Shown here one piece after another: positions 41,937 to 49,946 of a DNA stretch of 64,000 nt (positions are counted from its first letter, which is position 1; each line of letters begins with the position of its first letter). This DNA is from Tsuneonella litorea (GTDB lineage: Bacteria > Pseudomonadota > Alphaproteobacteria > Sphingomonadales > Sphingomonadaceae). The notes beneath the pieces are model-generated. The model saw only the letters and a list, made by a program, of their open reading frames with translations. It was not told where the DNA came from and ran no database searches. Both the position numbers and the translations under genes were made by a program. The stretch lies in contig NZ_JAOAMV010000002.1 in the NCBI RefSeq assembly GCF_025154015.1, positions 372,001-436,000 on the forward strand, read 5' to 3'.

Positions 41937-42961
41937 AGCCGGGCCTTGAGCGCGAGCCGGAACTCGGTGCGTTCGCTTGCCCCCGCCCGCCATTCGCGGG
42001 AGAGCGATCCGCCGACCGAAAACCGGGCACCGAGCGGTGCCCCGATGCCGCCGAAAAGCGCGCTGGTGCGGCTGACAACGCCGAGATCGACATCCGGTCC
42101 GTTCGCCGCGCCAGCGTAGATGCGCCAGCGGCTCCGCGGCTCGTGATCGAACCGCAGCAACGCGCCTGCTCTCAGGGGGCCGCCGTCCGTTACCACGCCG
42201 ATGCCGCGTGCCGTAATCCAGGTATGCCCCGCCGCGAGATATCGCACGACCCCGGGATTGATCGTCACCACGTCCTGCAGCGGGTATCGCTGGAAAGCGC
42301 CATCGAGCGTGAGCACGGTGGACCTGTCGTCGGCAAGGCGCAGGTCGAACCCGCCGCCGATGCCGAATTGCGGCCGGAAGTCTGCTTTCGGGGTACCCCC
42401 GGCATGCGCGCGCAGCCACAGGTCGCGGGTCGGGTGAAATCCCGCCCGCAGTTCCATCTCCACATCGGCAAGACCGAAGCGCCGATAATGGCTCAGACGA
42501 CCGCCGGCGGTTGCGGACCCGACCGGAAGCGCGATGTCGAGCGCGGCCTCGCTCCAGTCTGCCGCACCGTCTGTGAGCACGCTCGCCGCGCCTTCGATCG
42601 TCATGCTTGCGCCCTCGCCCGCATCGCCAGAGGCGAGGCGGCGCGTGCGTACCTGCTCGAGCCCGGCCGCGGCATCGGCGTACGAGGGCGCCGTCCGCAG
42701 GACCGCCCGAAAACCGGCTTCCGCTGCATCGAGCCGTCCCAGCGCCAGATCGGCCAGGGCAAGTTGCAGCCGGGCGTCGAGGTCGCCGGGGTTCTCGGCC
42801 AGCCATTGCTCAAGCAGCACCCGCGCATCTTCCGGCCGTCCGTCGAGCCGCGCCGCGACCGCAGTCTCGTATTCGTTGCGGTCCGAAGCGGCGGCGGCCG
42901 CGGTTGCGGTCCAAAGCGCCAGCGCCGCAAGCAGCGCCCGCGTAAACAGGCGCGCCGTCAT
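41933..42961 (-). CDS. YaiO-family outer-membrane protein with TPR N-terminus
   Basis: A 342-residue secreted protein: signal peptide (ALLAALALWTATAAAAA), TPR-like helices (EDARVLLEQWLAENPGDLDARLQLALADLALGRLDAAEAGFRAVLRTAP), then a beta-rich domain matching the YaiO barrel (MTIEGAASVLTDGAADWSEAALDIALPVG; SLSREWRAGASERTEFRLALKARL). YaiO proteins are outer-membrane proteins usually beside polysaccharide glycosyltransferases and may help export the chain. The ATG overlaps the response-regulator stop. Confidence 0.85.
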   Translation of the reverse strand: MTARLFTRALLAALALWTATAAAAASDRNEYETAVAARLDGRPEDARVLLEQWLAENPGDLDARLQLALADLALGRLDAAEAGFRAVLRTAPSYADAAAGLEQVRTRRLASGDAGEGASMTIEGAASVLTDGAADWSEAALDIALPVGSATAGGRLSHYRRFGLADVEMELRAGFHPTRDLWLRAHAGGTPKADFRPQFGIGGGFDLRLADDRSTVLTLDGAFQRYPLQDVVTINPGVVRYLAAGHTWITARGIGVVTDGGPLRAGALLRFDHEPRSRWRIYAGAANGPDVDLGVVSRTSALFGGIGAPLGARFSVGGSLSREWRAGASERTEFRLALKARL

Positions 42962-43347
42962 GCCTGGCTTCCGGCGAGCAGGCGCGCGAGGCGCACGAGC
43001 AGCTCTTCCGGCAGAAAGGGTTTCACAAGATAGTCGTTCGCGCCGAGTTCAAGCGCACCAATCACGTCGGCCTCGCCGCGCCGGGCGCTCAGCATGATGA
43101 CGGGGGTGGCGGCATGCCGCTCGCTCGCCCGCATCCTGCGCAATACCTCGAGGCCGTCGTGGACCGGCATCATCATGTCGAGCACCACCGCCTGCGGGTT
43201 CGCGTCGTCGAGTTTGGCGAGCGCCTCGCGCCCGTCGCGCGCGACCACCGTTTCGTACCCGCGGGCCGACAGCCGGAACACGAGCAGCTCGGTTAGAAGC
43301 GGCTCGTCGTCGGCGATCAGAACGGTTGCGGGCGCTGCGTTTGACAT
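42958..43347 (-). CDS. Response regulator heading the YaiO-HEAT-GT2 operon
   Basis: A 129-residue receiver domain: acidic pair in VLIADDEPLL, phospho-Asp near residue 57 (AVVLDMMMPVHDG), Ser in VIMLSARRGEAD, and Lys in LVKPFLPEE. There is no DNA-binding output. As first gene of the operon it could gate the glycosyltransferase post-translationally. It may be the partner of the hybrid kinase/Hpt operon that converges from the left, but that link is inference. Confidence 0.9.
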   Translation of the reverse strand: MSNAAPATVLIADDEPLLTELLVFRLSARGYETVVARDGREALAKLDDANPQAVVLDMMMPVHDGLEVLRRMRASERHAATPVIMLSARRGEADVIGALELGANDYLVKPFLPEELLVRLARLLAGSQA

Positions 43348-43474
43348 GGCGCATCCAGTTGCGGCCAGCGTGGTTAAGAACCGGATAATTCTCCCCCCGG
43401 GAGACTACCTGTCGCCGGGCTGGTGCCGATCCCCGAGGAGCACGGCAGACCCGATCCCCAGCTTACGATCATAT

Positions 43475-43490
43475 TTCGAGACTTATCGAA
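43475..43490. promoter_or_regulatory. Candidate ArsR operator
   Basis: Dyad TTCGA-GACTTA-TCGAA lies 37 bases before the arsR start and next to a -35-like TTGACG (43498-43503). ArsR repressors usually bind AT-rich dyads overlapping their own promoter. Confidence 0.4.
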
Positions 43491-43526
43491 TTATCGCTTG
43501 ACGTATACGCCAGAGAGCTTATTTCG

Positions 43527-43889
43527 ATGATCATGGAAATGAAGTCGTCATCTGCGGTCGACGCCCTGGCGTCCCTCGCGCACGAGAACCGGCTGGCGAT
43601 CTTTCGCCTGCTCGTTCAGGCGGGCAAAGCGGGGCTGCCCGCGGGCGCCATCGCCGAACGGCTCGGCATTCCGAACTCGTCGCTCTCGTTCCACCTTGCC
43701 CACCTCAACCGGGCCGGCCTGGTCGGGCAGAAACGGCAGGGCCGGTCGCTGATCTACACGGCCGACTATGCGAGGATGGACGCGCTCGTCGGCTTTCTCA
43801 TGGAAAACTGTTGCGAAGCCGCAGCTTGCGCGCCGGCGGCAGACGGCGACGTCAGCGCCCCAGCTTTACGGAAGGGACTTACCACATGA
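43527..43889 (+). CDS. arsR: ArsR/SmtB-family metalloregulator
   Basis: A 120-residue winged-helix repressor: LASLAHENRLAIFRLLVQAGKAGLPAGAIAERLGIPNSSLSFHLAHLNRAGLVGQKRQGRSLIYT. The metal-binding cysteines are at the C-terminus (MENCCEAAACAP) rather than in the alpha-3 ELCVCDL site of E. coli ArsR. This is the type seen in organisms where arsI or arsM is controlled by arsenite. It overlaps the arsI gene by ATGA. Start choice among nearby ATGs (43527, 43533, 43536) is uncertain. Confidence 0.88.
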   Translation: MIMEMKSSSAVDALASLAHENRLAIFRLLVQAGKAGLPAGAIAERLGIPNSSLSFHLAHLNRAGLVGQKRQGRSLIYTADYARMDALVGFLMENCCEAAACAPAADGDVSAPALRKGLTT

Positions 43890-44350
43890 AGCGCCTGCAC
43901 GTTCACCTCGGTGTCCACGATCTCGCCCGCTCGATCCGGTTCTACACCACCTTGTTCGACGCCGAGCCGACGGCGGTGAAGGCGGACTATGCGAAGTGGA
44001 TGCTCGACGATCCGCACGTCAATTTCGCCATCTCCGCCAGCAACGCTCACAAGGGCGTCGAGCACCTTGGCATCCAGGTCGAGAGCGAAGCCGAACTGGG
44101 GGAGGTCTATTCCCGGCTGAAGCGAGCGGACCGCCCGGTGCTCGAGGAAGGCGCGACGACCTGCTGCTATGCTAAGTCCCGGAAGAGCTGGATCGCCGAT
44201 CCGCAGGGCGTGGCGTGGGAAGCCTTCCTCACCAATGGAGAGGCGACCTTGTACGGCGACAGTCCAAACCTCACGGCGATCGCTGCCCACCAGGCAAAAT
44301 CGGCGTGCTGTCAGCCGGACAAGGCGCCCCAGATCGCTTGCTGCGGGTAA
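43886..44350 (+). CDS. arsI: ArsI/CadI-type VOC-fold C-As lyase
   Basis: A 154-residue vicinal-oxygen-chelate enzyme that breaks the carbon-arsenic bond of trivalent organoarsenicals such as methylarsenite. It shows KRLHVHLGVHDLARSIRFYTTLFDAEP, the metal His residues in HVHLGV and VEHLGIQVES, Glu in AWEAFLTNG, and the vicinal Cys93-Cys94 in ATTCCYAKS that bind MAs(III). A C-terminal CC...CC tail (SACCQ, IACCG) adds more thiols. It forms a two-gene operon with arsR; no arsenite efflux gene is adjacent. Confidence 0.87.
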   Translation: MKRLHVHLGVHDLARSIRFYTTLFDAEPTAVKADYAKWMLDDPHVNFAISASNAHKGVEHLGIQVESEAELGEVYSRLKRADRPVLEEGATTCCYAKSRKSWIADPQGVAWEAFLTNGEATLYGDSPNLTAIAAHQAKSACCQPDKAPQIACCG

Positions 44351-44404
44351 TCCTTCGGTCGGCCGGGTTCTGATCGTTCGGGCAGACGCCGGGTTTGCGA
44401 AAGG

Positions 44405-44857
44405 TCAGGCGGGCGACCCGAGGGCCCTGTCCAGCACGACGTGAATACGGTTACGCCCGCCCCCGCGCTCGTACCGGATCTCCTTCGCCCAGGCCTTGAC
44501 GAGTTCGAGGCCGACACCGCCCCCGGTCTCCGGGTCGGGGCCTGAGAATGCGGTCCGGGCGGTCGGGTCGAAGGCCGGGCCATCGTCCTCGAGGACGACT
44601 TCGATCGATCCCTCGCCCTGAGTGCGGATCACCAGCCCGACCGAAAGCGCACCGCCGACGCGCCCATGCCGCGCGCTATTGGCGATCAGTTCCTCGACGA
44701 CGACCATGAATCTGGCCCGGGAATCCTCGCCGAGCGCGGAGTCCTGCGCGAAGTCGCTCGCGGCGGCCAATGCGGCGGCGATCACCGCGCCCGGATCTTC
44801 GCCCTCCGCAAGGTCTGCCAACATCTCTTTCACGTAAGGCATCCGGTATGGTAGCAT
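44405..44857 (-). CDS. RsbW-like anti-sigma/serine-kinase ATPase
   Basis: A 150-residue GHKL ATPase of the HATPase_c_2 (RsbW/SpoIIAB) group: N-box VVVEELIANSARHG, G1 DDGPAFDP, and G2 GGGVGLELVKAWA. Such proteins bind a sigma factor or other partner and phosphorylate a STAS antagonist. A STAS protein and a SpoIIE-type phosphatase lie 1-5 kb away on the same strand, so this is the kinase member of a partner switch. A start at 44842 (MPYVKEML) is also possible. Divergent from fecR. Confidence 0.85.
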   Translation of the reverse strand: MLPYRMPYVKEMLADLAEGEDPGAVIAAALAAASDFAQDSALGEDSRARFMVVVEELIANSARHGRVGGALSVGLVIRTQGEGSIEVVLEDDGPAFDPTARTAFSGPDPETGGGVGLELVKAWAKEIRYERGGGRNRIHVVLDRALGSPA

Positions 44858-44883
44858 CGCTGTCGCGGGTGGGGAGTGGCAAC

Positions 44884-45324
44884 ATGACGAAGCGCATCAT
44901 CATTTCCGCCATGGCAGCGATTGCGACGTGCGTGTTTTCGCAGCCGGCATGGGCCGAGATCGGACGCGTCCGAAGCCTCGTGGGCGAGGTCAAGATCATC
45001 CGCGATGGCCGGCCCATCACCGCCGCATCCGGCGTGAAACTCGAACAGGGCGACGTGATCTCGACCGGCAGGAACGGCAGGGTCGGGATCACCTTCCTCG
45101 ACAATTCCCGCGCCGCACTGGGGCCAGGCACCGAAGTGGCACTCGACGAGTTCACCTACGACCGGGCGCGGCAGACCGGATCGTTCGTGACGCGAGTCAA
45201 CCGCGGCTCTCTCGGCGTGGTGTCGGGGAACATTGCCCGCTCGCGCCAGGACGCCATGCGCGTCCGCACACCCACCTCGACGTTGGGCGTGCGGGGCACC
45301 CGGTTCGTAGTCGAGGTCAAGTAA
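44884..45324 (+). CDS. FecR-domain periplasmic protein
   Basis: A 146-residue secreted protein: signal peptide (IIISAMAAIATCVFSQPAWA) and then a FecR domain (IGRVRSLVGEVKIIRDGRPITAASGVKLEQGDVISTGRNGRVGITFLDNSRAALGPGTEVAL...TPTSTLGVRGTRFVVEV). GGGGAG lies eight bases before ATG 44884. FecR modules bind partners or sense envelope or peptidoglycan state. Its stop overlaps the OmpA-like gene (TAATG). Confidence 0.88.
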   Translation: MTKRIIISAMAAIATCVFSQPAWAEIGRVRSLVGEVKIIRDGRPITAASGVKLEQGDVISTGRNGRVGITFLDNSRAALGPGTEVALDEFTYDRARQTGSFVTRVNRGSLGVVSGNIARSRQDAMRVRTPTSTLGVRGTRFVVEVK

Positions 45325-45908
45325 TGGTGCGCCGCATAGCCACCGCCGCGCTCGTGCTGGCCTTGGGCGCTTGCGCGACCACGGATCGGGTCACCCTGCT
45401 CGAGGGCGAGGCGGGCCATCCTGTCGGCGCCATCGCGGTGCTGGGCAAGGATGGCACCGAAACCGTGCTCGATGCGCCCAGAATGCAGGCCCTGCTCGGA
45501 AGCGAAACCGCACGGGTTCGCACCGTCGACAAGCTCGATGCTGCGATCGGTCCTCTCATGGACAGCCTGCCCTTGCCGCCGGCCAGCTTCACGATCACCT
45601 TTCCCAATGCCGGCGCACGCATTCCCGGCGACCAGATGCAGGTTCTCGAGAAGATTCGGACGGAGCTTGCCCGTCGTCCCGGCGCGCAGATCGAAGTGGC
45701 CGGTTTTACCGATTCAACCGGTACCGAGGAAAGCAACAACGAACTCTCCCGGCAACGCGCGCTGGCGATCACGCAGGAGCTGCGCGATTCCGGCTTCGAA
45801 ATTGCCGACGAAGACGCAGTCGGCCGCGGCGAATACGAAGCCAGGGCCGCGCTGGGCGACAATGTTGCCGACGAGAGCTATCGCAGGGTCGACGTCATCA
45901 TCCGGTGA
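45324..45908 (+). CDS. OmpA-family peptidoglycan-binding lipoprotein
   Basis: A 194-residue lipoprotein (lipobox LALGAC) with a C-terminal OmpA domain: FPNAGARIPGDQMQVLEKIRTELARRPGAQIEVAGFTDSTGTEESNNELSRQRALAITQELRDSGFEIADEDAVGRGEYEAR. The FTD and NxxLSxxRA positions match the peptidoglycan-binding motif. It is translationally coupled to fecR and converges on the CHASE2 phosphatase gene, so it may connect cell-wall state to that sensor. Confidence 0.88.
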   Translation: MVRRIATAALVLALGACATTDRVTLLEGEAGHPVGAIAVLGKDGTETVLDAPRMQALLGSETARVRTVDKLDAAIGPLMDSLPLPPASFTITFPNAGARIPGDQMQVLEKIRTELARRPGAQIEVAGFTDSTGTEESNNELSRQRALAITQELRDSGFEIADEDAVGRGEYEARAALGDNVADESYRRVDVIIR

Positions 45909-45914
45909 CCGGCC

Positions 45915-47987
45915 TCACGAGGTCCGGCCGCGATAGCGCAGGGTGAAGATCGTAAGGTCGTCACTCGGCTCGGTATCTCCCTCGAACGCGCGTACGCGCG
46001 CCGCAAGGTCCGTCGCGCGCTCAGCGGCGGGCATATCGCCTTCGTCCCTGAGGGCGGCGATGACACCATCGATGCCGTACATCGTCTGCCGGTCGTTCTC
46101 GGCCTCGGTTGCCCCGTCGGTGATCAGAACGAGAGTATCCTTCTCCAGCAGAGCGAAGGATTCCTCGGCATAGGGAAAATCCATCACGCAGAAGGGCGGC
46201 CCGCCGACCATCTCCAGTACCTCCACCTCTCCATCGGCGCGAACCACCAGCGGATTTTCGTGCCCGGCATTGACCAGGGCCAACGTACCACTGTTACAGT
46301 CGAGCGTGCCGAGGATCATGGTCAGGCCCATTTCCTCGTCGGCCTGGGTCATCAGGTCGCGATTGAGCGCGGCAGCGGCGGCCCCCAGATCGTCCCCACC
46401 CCGACTCAGGAAACTTGCCGACAGGGCCTTCGAAAGCGCCATGAACAGGGCCGCCGGCACGCCCTTGCCGGTGACGTCCCCGACCAGGAACAACAGCCGG
46501 TCTGCGTCGATCATGACGGCTTCGTAGAAATCACCGCCGACCGATCTCGCGGACTCCAGGATCGCCCCCACGCCCACCCTCGGATCGAGGTCGGCCAGCT
46601 TTTCAGGGCCCGGGACCATGCCCTGCTGGATCCGCCGCGCCGCATTGAGCTCGCCCTCTTTTTCCGCGCTCGCCACCCGCTCCTCGACAAGCGCCGCTGC
46701 GAGCCGGGCCCGCTCGCTGCGTGCAAGTGCATGGAGCGTCACCCACAGCGCAACCGCTCCGCAAAGGCCGATGAGGACCGGACGGATCGGATCGAACACG
46801 ACGTTGGCTTCTACGAAAGACAGCCAGGACACCAGCGGAATGGCCAATGCGACGAGCAAGGCGGCGCCAAGCAGGCGATAGCGCCGCGTCTCCCCGGCAA
46901 TCAGGACAAGCAGCAACAGGAAAAGCCCGGCCGCGGCTTCCAGCCACAGGGTCCAGGAAGGGCGGGACAGCCAATCGCCCTCGAGGATGGCATCCACCGC
47001 CTGCGCCTGGACGTAGACGCCGAACGTCTCCGAAGCCAATGGCGTGGCGACGATGTCGACCGCACCTTCTGCCCCGAGGCCGACCAGAACTACCTTGCCG
47101 GCAAAGGCGTCGGGGGGGACCTGGCCGGTGATCACGTCCACTGCCGAATGGACTGCGTCGGGGGGAAATGCCCCGAAGCGCAAGGGAAGGCTGCCGCTGT
47201 CGTCCACGGGCAGGCGCATCGCGCCGAGTTGCATCGCTCCGCCCTGCCAGGCCAAGTGCGGAGCCCCGGCGGCCAGCCGCGCCAGTTCGACCGCCATCCC
47301 CGGCATCGGTCGATCGTCGACCATGATGCTGAGAGGAATCCTCCGGACGACCCCGTCTTCGTCCGGAGGGCCGTTGATGAAGCCGTGCGCAAGCGCCACG
47401 TCGTCGAGCTGCGGAATGCTGGTGAGAGCTTGGGGCGATCGCAACGTGCCGGTCGGCGGCTGCCCCTGGACGGCCGGGTCGACCATCAGCTGCGCGGGAT
47501 CCGTGCCTTCCCCCTGCACACCCAGACGGGCCAGCAGGACCGGCGCGGCGCCGAAGACCGAAGCCAACTCGTCGTCCGCGGTCGGCAGCCGGTTGAGTTC
47601 CTCCACGGTCGCCCGTTCCAGTTCCGGATAGAGCGAGCTGAAGACCCGCGGGCTGAGCGCATCGGGCTCGGCAAAGATGATGTCGATGCCGATGGCGACG
47701 GGGCGCTGCCGGGCAATTTCCCCGGTCAGCCGCGCGACGTAGTAGCGCGACCACGGCCACGATCCGATCTCGCCGATGCTGGAGCTGTCGATCAGAACGA
47801 CCGCGACATTCTCGGTCCCGATCGCGCGCGGGGCGCTCCGCTGCCAGATATCGGTGAGCGTCCGGCGCGGAAGGTCGCCAGCCAGAAGACCGAGGATCGC
47901 TCCCAGCAGACCTCCGAGCAGGACCGCCGTACCGACGGTGTGGCGAGAGCGGATGTCAGACTTCGATGCAGAGGCCATCATGAGCAC
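45915..47987 (-). CDS. CHASE2-sensor SpoIIE-type protein phosphatase
   Basis: A 690-residue membrane protein. It has TM1 near residues 18-40, a large periplasmic CHASE2 domain (~45-330: AVVLIDSSSIGEIGSWPWSRYYVARLTGEIARQRPVAIGIDIIF; ...AFAGKVVLVGLGAEGAVD), three TMs near 345-430, a helical linker, and a PPM/SpoIIE phosphatase domain at the C-terminus. Metal ligands are in SVGGDFYEAV, GDVTGKGVPAALFM, ITDGATEAEN and EPSDDLTIF. It would dephosphorylate a phospho-STAS antagonist. It overlaps the MBL gene by 32 bases. Confidence 0.9.
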   Translation of the reverse strand: MLMMASASKSDIRSRHTVGTAVLLGGLLGAILGLLAGDLPRRTLTDIWQRSAPRAIGTENVAVVLIDSSSIGEIGSWPWSRYYVARLTGEIARQRPVAIGIDIIFAEPDALSPRVFSSLYPELERATVEELNRLPTADDELASVFGAAPVLLARLGVQGEGTDPAQLMVDPAVQGQPPTGTLRSPQALTSIPQLDDVALAHGFINGPPDEDGVVRRIPLSIMVDDRPMPGMAVELARLAAGAPHLAWQGGAMQLGAMRLPVDDSGSLPLRFGAFPPDAVHSAVDVITGQVPPDAFAGKVVLVGLGAEGAVDIVATPLASETFGVYVQAQAVDAILEGDWLSRPSWTLWLEAAAGLFLLLLVLIAGETRRYRLLGAALLVALAIPLVSWLSFVEANVVFDPIRPVLIGLCGAVALWVTLHALARSERARLAAALVEERVASAEKEGELNAARRIQQGMVPGPEKLADLDPRVGVGAILESARSVGGDFYEAVMIDADRLLFLVGDVTGKGVPAALFMALSKALSASFLSRGGDDLGAAAAALNRDLMTQADEEMGLTMILGTLDCNSGTLALVNAGHENPLVVRADGEVEVLEMVGGPPFCVMDFPYAEESFALLEKDTLVLITDGATEAENDRQTMYGIDGVIAALRDEGDMPAAERATDLAARVRAFEGDTEPSDDLTIFTLRYRGRTS

Positions 47988-48921
47988 AGATGACCTCGAG
48001 AGGGGCGTCGTCGCGAGTCAGTTCCTCGTAGCGGATCGTTTCGCGGTACATCCGCTGGATGTCGGCATCGCTGTAGGTCGGTTCGTGGTGGAACAGGGCC
48101 AGCCTTTGCGCGCGCGCCGCGTGGCACAGATCGACGGCGACGATATTCGACGAGTGCCCCCAGTCCTCCTTCATCGAAACGGTGTCCGCCAGCGAATACA
48201 TCGTGTCGCAGACCACCAGGTCGGCCGCTTCGAAAAAGCCCACCACGTCGGCTTCGCCGTGCATGAGGTCGATCTTGTGCTCGCTGTCGGTCGAATAGAC
48301 CGCCACCTTTCCCCGATCGTCGCGAAAGCGATAGCCGTAGCTCGAATGCGAATGATGCTGCTCTATCAGCGACACGTCCAACCTGCCGATGCGATATTCG
48401 CGGCCGGTTTCCAGGGTGCGAAACGCAATGTCGGCCTTGAGCCAGTCGAATGGGACGGGAAAAGAAATCTCCTCCTGCTGGCGGCGCAGGGCCTCCTCGG
48501 CATCGGCATGGCCGGCGTGGATCACGATCTTCGCACCTGCCAGGAAGGCCGGCACGAAGAACGGGAAGCCCATGATATGGTCCCAGTGCAGGTGGGACAG
48601 GAAGAAGTGATACTCTTGCGGCCTGCCCTCGGCGTTGCAGCGGCGCAGGCTGTCGAGGCCGAACTCGCGCAGCCCGGATCCCATGTCGCAGATAACGAAA
48701 GGGCCAGCGCCGAGGTCGATCTCGACGCAGCTCGTGGCCCCGCCGTAGGTCTTTCCGACGGCAAATTCGAGTTCCCCCTCGACAAAGGCGCGCGCGGCGG
48801 CCTCGCTGGCGAAGGACCTGCCGTTGGCGGCGAAGAGTGCGCGGGAAACCTTTTCGGCAATGGTCGAGGCGTGCGGCGCCACCGGGAGAGATCCCCGCGT
48901 TCCCCAGAACCGAATATGCAT
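47956..48921 (-). CDS. MBL-fold metallohydrolase in the partner-switch operon
   Basis: A 321-residue metallo-beta-lactamase-fold protein starting MHIRFWGTRGSLP, with GGGAGGGGG just before ATG 48921. The metal motif is FLSHLHWDHIMGFPFF (HxHxDH), followed by YSTDSEH and VCDTMYS ligands and FHHEPTYSD near the end. It resembles the group of MBL proteins found beside CHASE2 or adenylate-cyclase sensors. The substrate (possibly a cyclic-nucleotide or phosphodiester) is unknown. Confidence 0.85.
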   Translation of the reverse strand: MHIRFWGTRGSLPVAPHASTIAEKVSRALFAANGRSFASEAAARAFVEGELEFAVGKTYGGATSCVEIDLGAGPFVICDMGSGLREFGLDSLRRCNAEGRPQEYHFFLSHLHWDHIMGFPFFVPAFLAGAKIVIHAGHADAEEALRRQQEEISFPVPFDWLKADIAFRTLETGREYRIGRLDVSLIEQHHSHSSYGYRFRDDRGKVAVYSTDSEHKIDLMHGEADVVGFFEAADLVVCDTMYSLADTVSMKEDWGHSSNIVAVDLCHAARAQRLALFHHEPTYSDADIQRMYRETIRYEELTRDDAPLEVICAHDGLCIEV

Positions 48922-48940
48922 AGCCCCCTCCCGTAAGGGT

Positions 48941-49285
48941 TCAGTCGTCCTGCGCCGCCTCGATTGTTTCGGTGACGGTGAAAATCCGATCATATCGGCT
49001 GATCGCCAGTATCTCGCGCATCGTCGGATTAGGGCGGGCGAGCACGATCGTCGTCCCGCACTCACTGGCGCGACGCTGCGCCAGGGTGAGTGCCCGCAGT
49101 CCGCGCGAGGACATGTAAGCGATCCCTTCGAGATCGAGTATCATCGTGTCCCGGCACGTTTCCGCAAATTTACTCAGGCGTTCGGCAAACTCCGCAGCCG
49201 TCGCCTCATCGACCCGTCCAGCGGGCGCGACGAGTGAAGCGTTGCCGCGCTCTTCGAACGCCCAGGCAATTTCACCACTACCCAT
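48941..49285 (-). CDS. STAS-domain anti-sigma-factor antagonist
   Basis: A 114-residue SpoIIAA/RsbV-like STAS protein: ASLVAPAGRVDEATAAEFAERLSKFAET, then the phosphorylation loop MILDLEGIAYMSSRGLRALTLAQRRA (serine in MSSRG), then AISRYDRIFTVTETIEAA. It is the substrate of an RsbW-like kinase and target of a SpoIIE phosphatase. It heads the operon STAS-MBL-CHASE2/SpoIIE. ATG 49285 is chosen because upstream residues are low-complexity. Confidence 0.88.
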   Translation of the reverse strand: MGSGEIAWAFEERGNASLVAPAGRVDEATAAEFAERLSKFAETCRDTMILDLEGIAYMSSRGLRALTLAQRRASECGTTIVLARPNPTMREILAISRYDRIFTVTETIEAAQDD

Positions 49286-49946
49286 GCCTCTGGCTAGCGC
49301 CCTCCGGCATATTTTCCAAGTCGGCGTCATGATCGGTGCCAGCGGCCCGCAGGCAGCCGGGGCGCTCGCCCCCCGCGATGAGGATCTCACCGCGCCGGCT
49401 ATCGCCAGCCTCGAGCCGCGAGACACTTGCGTGACTGCAAGAGCGTAGGGCGGGTGGCTGGCGGAGGAGGTGGTCAGCTGCGAACCGCTCTCCCCTTCAA
49501 ATTCCCAGATCCACGGGAATTTACAGGGAACTTTGCGAAATTAGCGTCTTGCATCTGCTGATGCAGCGACCCGGAAGCGCAGAAAACCGCCATTCTGCGC
49601 GCGTAATTCCCTAGAATTGGAACAGGGAATTTCCGGATGCGTCGTCGGAAATTCCACGCTCGGTGAGGGCAAGACCATGCGCTCCGATAAAGAAGTTTCT
49701 TTCTCGGCTAACATCTTGAATCGCAATCGCCGTGAATCCAAATCCGCCAAGTCCTTCGAGGAAGCAGCACCGCGCTCAAGAGATCACAGCAGCAATTCCC
49801 AGCCGCTTGCGGGGTAGTGAGGTGACGTCCGGAGAGGCTAGGATGGGGCGCATAGCGGACGAGGAGGAACTGGGCCGGATGTCGAAAGACCGGTTCGAGA
49901 TGAGAAAACCGTAGAATCGCGCTTCGGCTGGATCCCCCGACCTTCT
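49286..49946. other. Gap with clustered GGGAATTT repeats; no supportable gene
   Basis: At least five copies of GGGAATTT or its complement lie in 160 bases: AAATTCCC-8 nt-GGGAATTT (49499-49522), AATTCCC (49605) with GGGAATTT (49625), and GGAATTTCC/GGAAATTCC (49626-49655). Short open frames here lack a start signal or family resemblance. It could be a remnant of a mobile element or a regulatory cluster. See findings. Confidence 0.5.

Noticed and set aside
46260-47993. 577-residue frame opposite the CHASE2/SpoIIE gene
   Set aside because: Antisense to a gene with clear CHASE2 and PPM phosphatase motifs; composition is Arg/Asp/His-rich without any recognisable domain.
49541-49817. Small frames in the gap after the STAS operon
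   Set aside because: They run through the GGGAATTT repeats in both directions without start signals; I see no family resemblance that would support a gene.
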